Shown: piece after piece, positions 13,749 through 13,959 of the stretch | Layout of the letters: the number at the start of each line of letters is the position of its first letter | Numbering within the stretch: the first letter of the stretch is position 1 | NCBI GenBank assembly: GCA_035942035.1 | Contig: DASZDK010000093.1 | Coordinates: forward strand, 1-13,959 | From: JAHWJR01 sp035942035 | Lineage (GTDB): Bacteria > Actinomycetota > Acidimicrobiia > Acidimicrobiales > CADCSY01 | DNA: 13,959 nt | Direction: 5' to 3' | Notes under the pieces: model-generated | What the model was told of the DNA's origin: nothing | What the model saw: only the letters and a program-made list of their open reading frames with translations | Databases searched by the model: none | Translations under genes and position numbers: made by a program

Positions 13749-13959
13749 CCAGACTGATCTACTACCGCCGAACAGTCGTCAGCTCGGACGGCTGAATGTG
13801 GCCGCACGGAGACTGCCGCGGCGATTGCCGGCTCGTCGGCGTCCGAGGCCAGCGCGAAGAAGCGTTCGGTAGTCCTCACCGTCCACGCCGAACCGTCAGG
13901 TGCCGCGTTCGGGGCCGCGCTAGCGGCACTTATGCCGGTGATCCTGTCAAGCGTTCGCG
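13745..13959 (-). CDS. C-terminal part of an unrecognised gene, cut by the window edge
   Basis: The minus strand is open from the window edge to a TAA at 13747-13745 for 70 codons. Most codons end in G or C until about 13800, which supports a real coding end: the readable part contains PDGSAWTVRTTERFFALASD and DADEPAIAAAVSVR. The last 20 residues are less convincing. It includes repeat copy B. It meets the acetyltransferase gene tail to tail, overlapping its stop by a few bases, or by about 50 if that gene is read through its frameshift. I recognise no family. Confidence 0.4.
   Translation of the reverse strand, partial: RTLDRITGISAASAAPNAAPDGSAWTVRTTERFFALASDADEPAIAAAVSVRPHSAVRADDCSAVVDQSG
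13825..13858. repeat. copy B of a ~33-nt repeat
   Basis: Second copy of the sequence at 12209-12241: TTGCCGGCTCG and AGGCCAGCGCGAA are identical, the central CGGCG is shared, and the joining bases differ (TCCG here, GGC in copy A). On the minus strand it encodes FALASDADEPA inside the edge gene, so it may be plain coding sequence, of which copy A is a decayed relative. Confidence 0.55.

Noticed and set aside
13078..13959. Integron gene-cassette array (short genes, GNAT, gaps of 100-200 nt)
   Set aside because: No paired RYYYAAC and GTTRRRY core sites were found after the genes; near matches such as GTTGATC and GTTAGCC fail the consensus, and genes lie in both directions.
1..13959. CRISPR arrays, tRNA or rRNA genes
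   Set aside because: No regularly spaced direct repeats and no tRNA- or rRNA-like sequences were seen on either strand.

Overview
The window reads as a stretch of a very GC-rich actinobacterial chromosome. A conserved housekeeping block, all on the minus strand, occupies about 68-11300. Reading along its direction of transcription, the order is comM (fragment), dprA, a small lipoprotein gene, xerC, a whiG-type sigma factor, a LytM/alpha-beta-hydrolase fusion, rpsB, tsf, pyrH, frr and cdsA. That order, and the WhiG-like sigma factor, are typical of Actinomycetota. An Acidimicrobiia-like lineage is a guess, not a demonstration.

Region 1 (68-5078) is the rpsB-tsf-pyrH-frr-cdsA group: ribosomal protein S2, elongation factor Ts, UMP kinase, ribosome recycling factor and CDP-diacylglycerol synthase. 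Gaps are 2 and 12 nt, then a 4-nt overlap, then a 105-nt gap before cdsA. RpsB carries an unusually long disordered C-terminal tail, and CdsA a long acidic N-terminal extension. Region 2 (5217-10659) holds an exported protein that joins a degenerate LytM (M23) domain to a lipase-like alpha/beta hydrolase, then the whiG-like sigma factor, a complete XerC-type recombinase, a secreted lipoprotein and DprA. DprA overlaps the end of comM by ATGA.

Region 3 begins at about 11285-11315, where comM stops abruptly just upstream of its Walker B motif. The N-terminal half of ComM, including Walker A, is absent. Beyond this point the DNA changes character: it is visibly less GC-rich, codon third positions are looser, genes lie on both strands and spacing is wide. 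It holds a small two-TM protein (+), a doubtful two-TM membrane ORF (-), a kinase-fold protein with non-standard catalytic motifs (+), a GNAT acetyltransferase whose C-terminus looks frameshifted (+), and the edge of an unrecognised gene (-). Two related copies of a ~33-nt sequence lie 1.6 kb apart in it. No transposase, integrase, tRNA or convincing attC site is visible. The segment is either an accessory island inserted in comM, a known island target in other bacteria, or an assembly chimera; sequence alone cannot decide.

The most rewarding items to follow up are the comM junction and its cargo, the catalytically degenerate LytM-lipase fusion, the apparent GNAT frameshift, and the long low-complexity tails on RpsB and CdsA. 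I saw no clearly new defence or mobile system.
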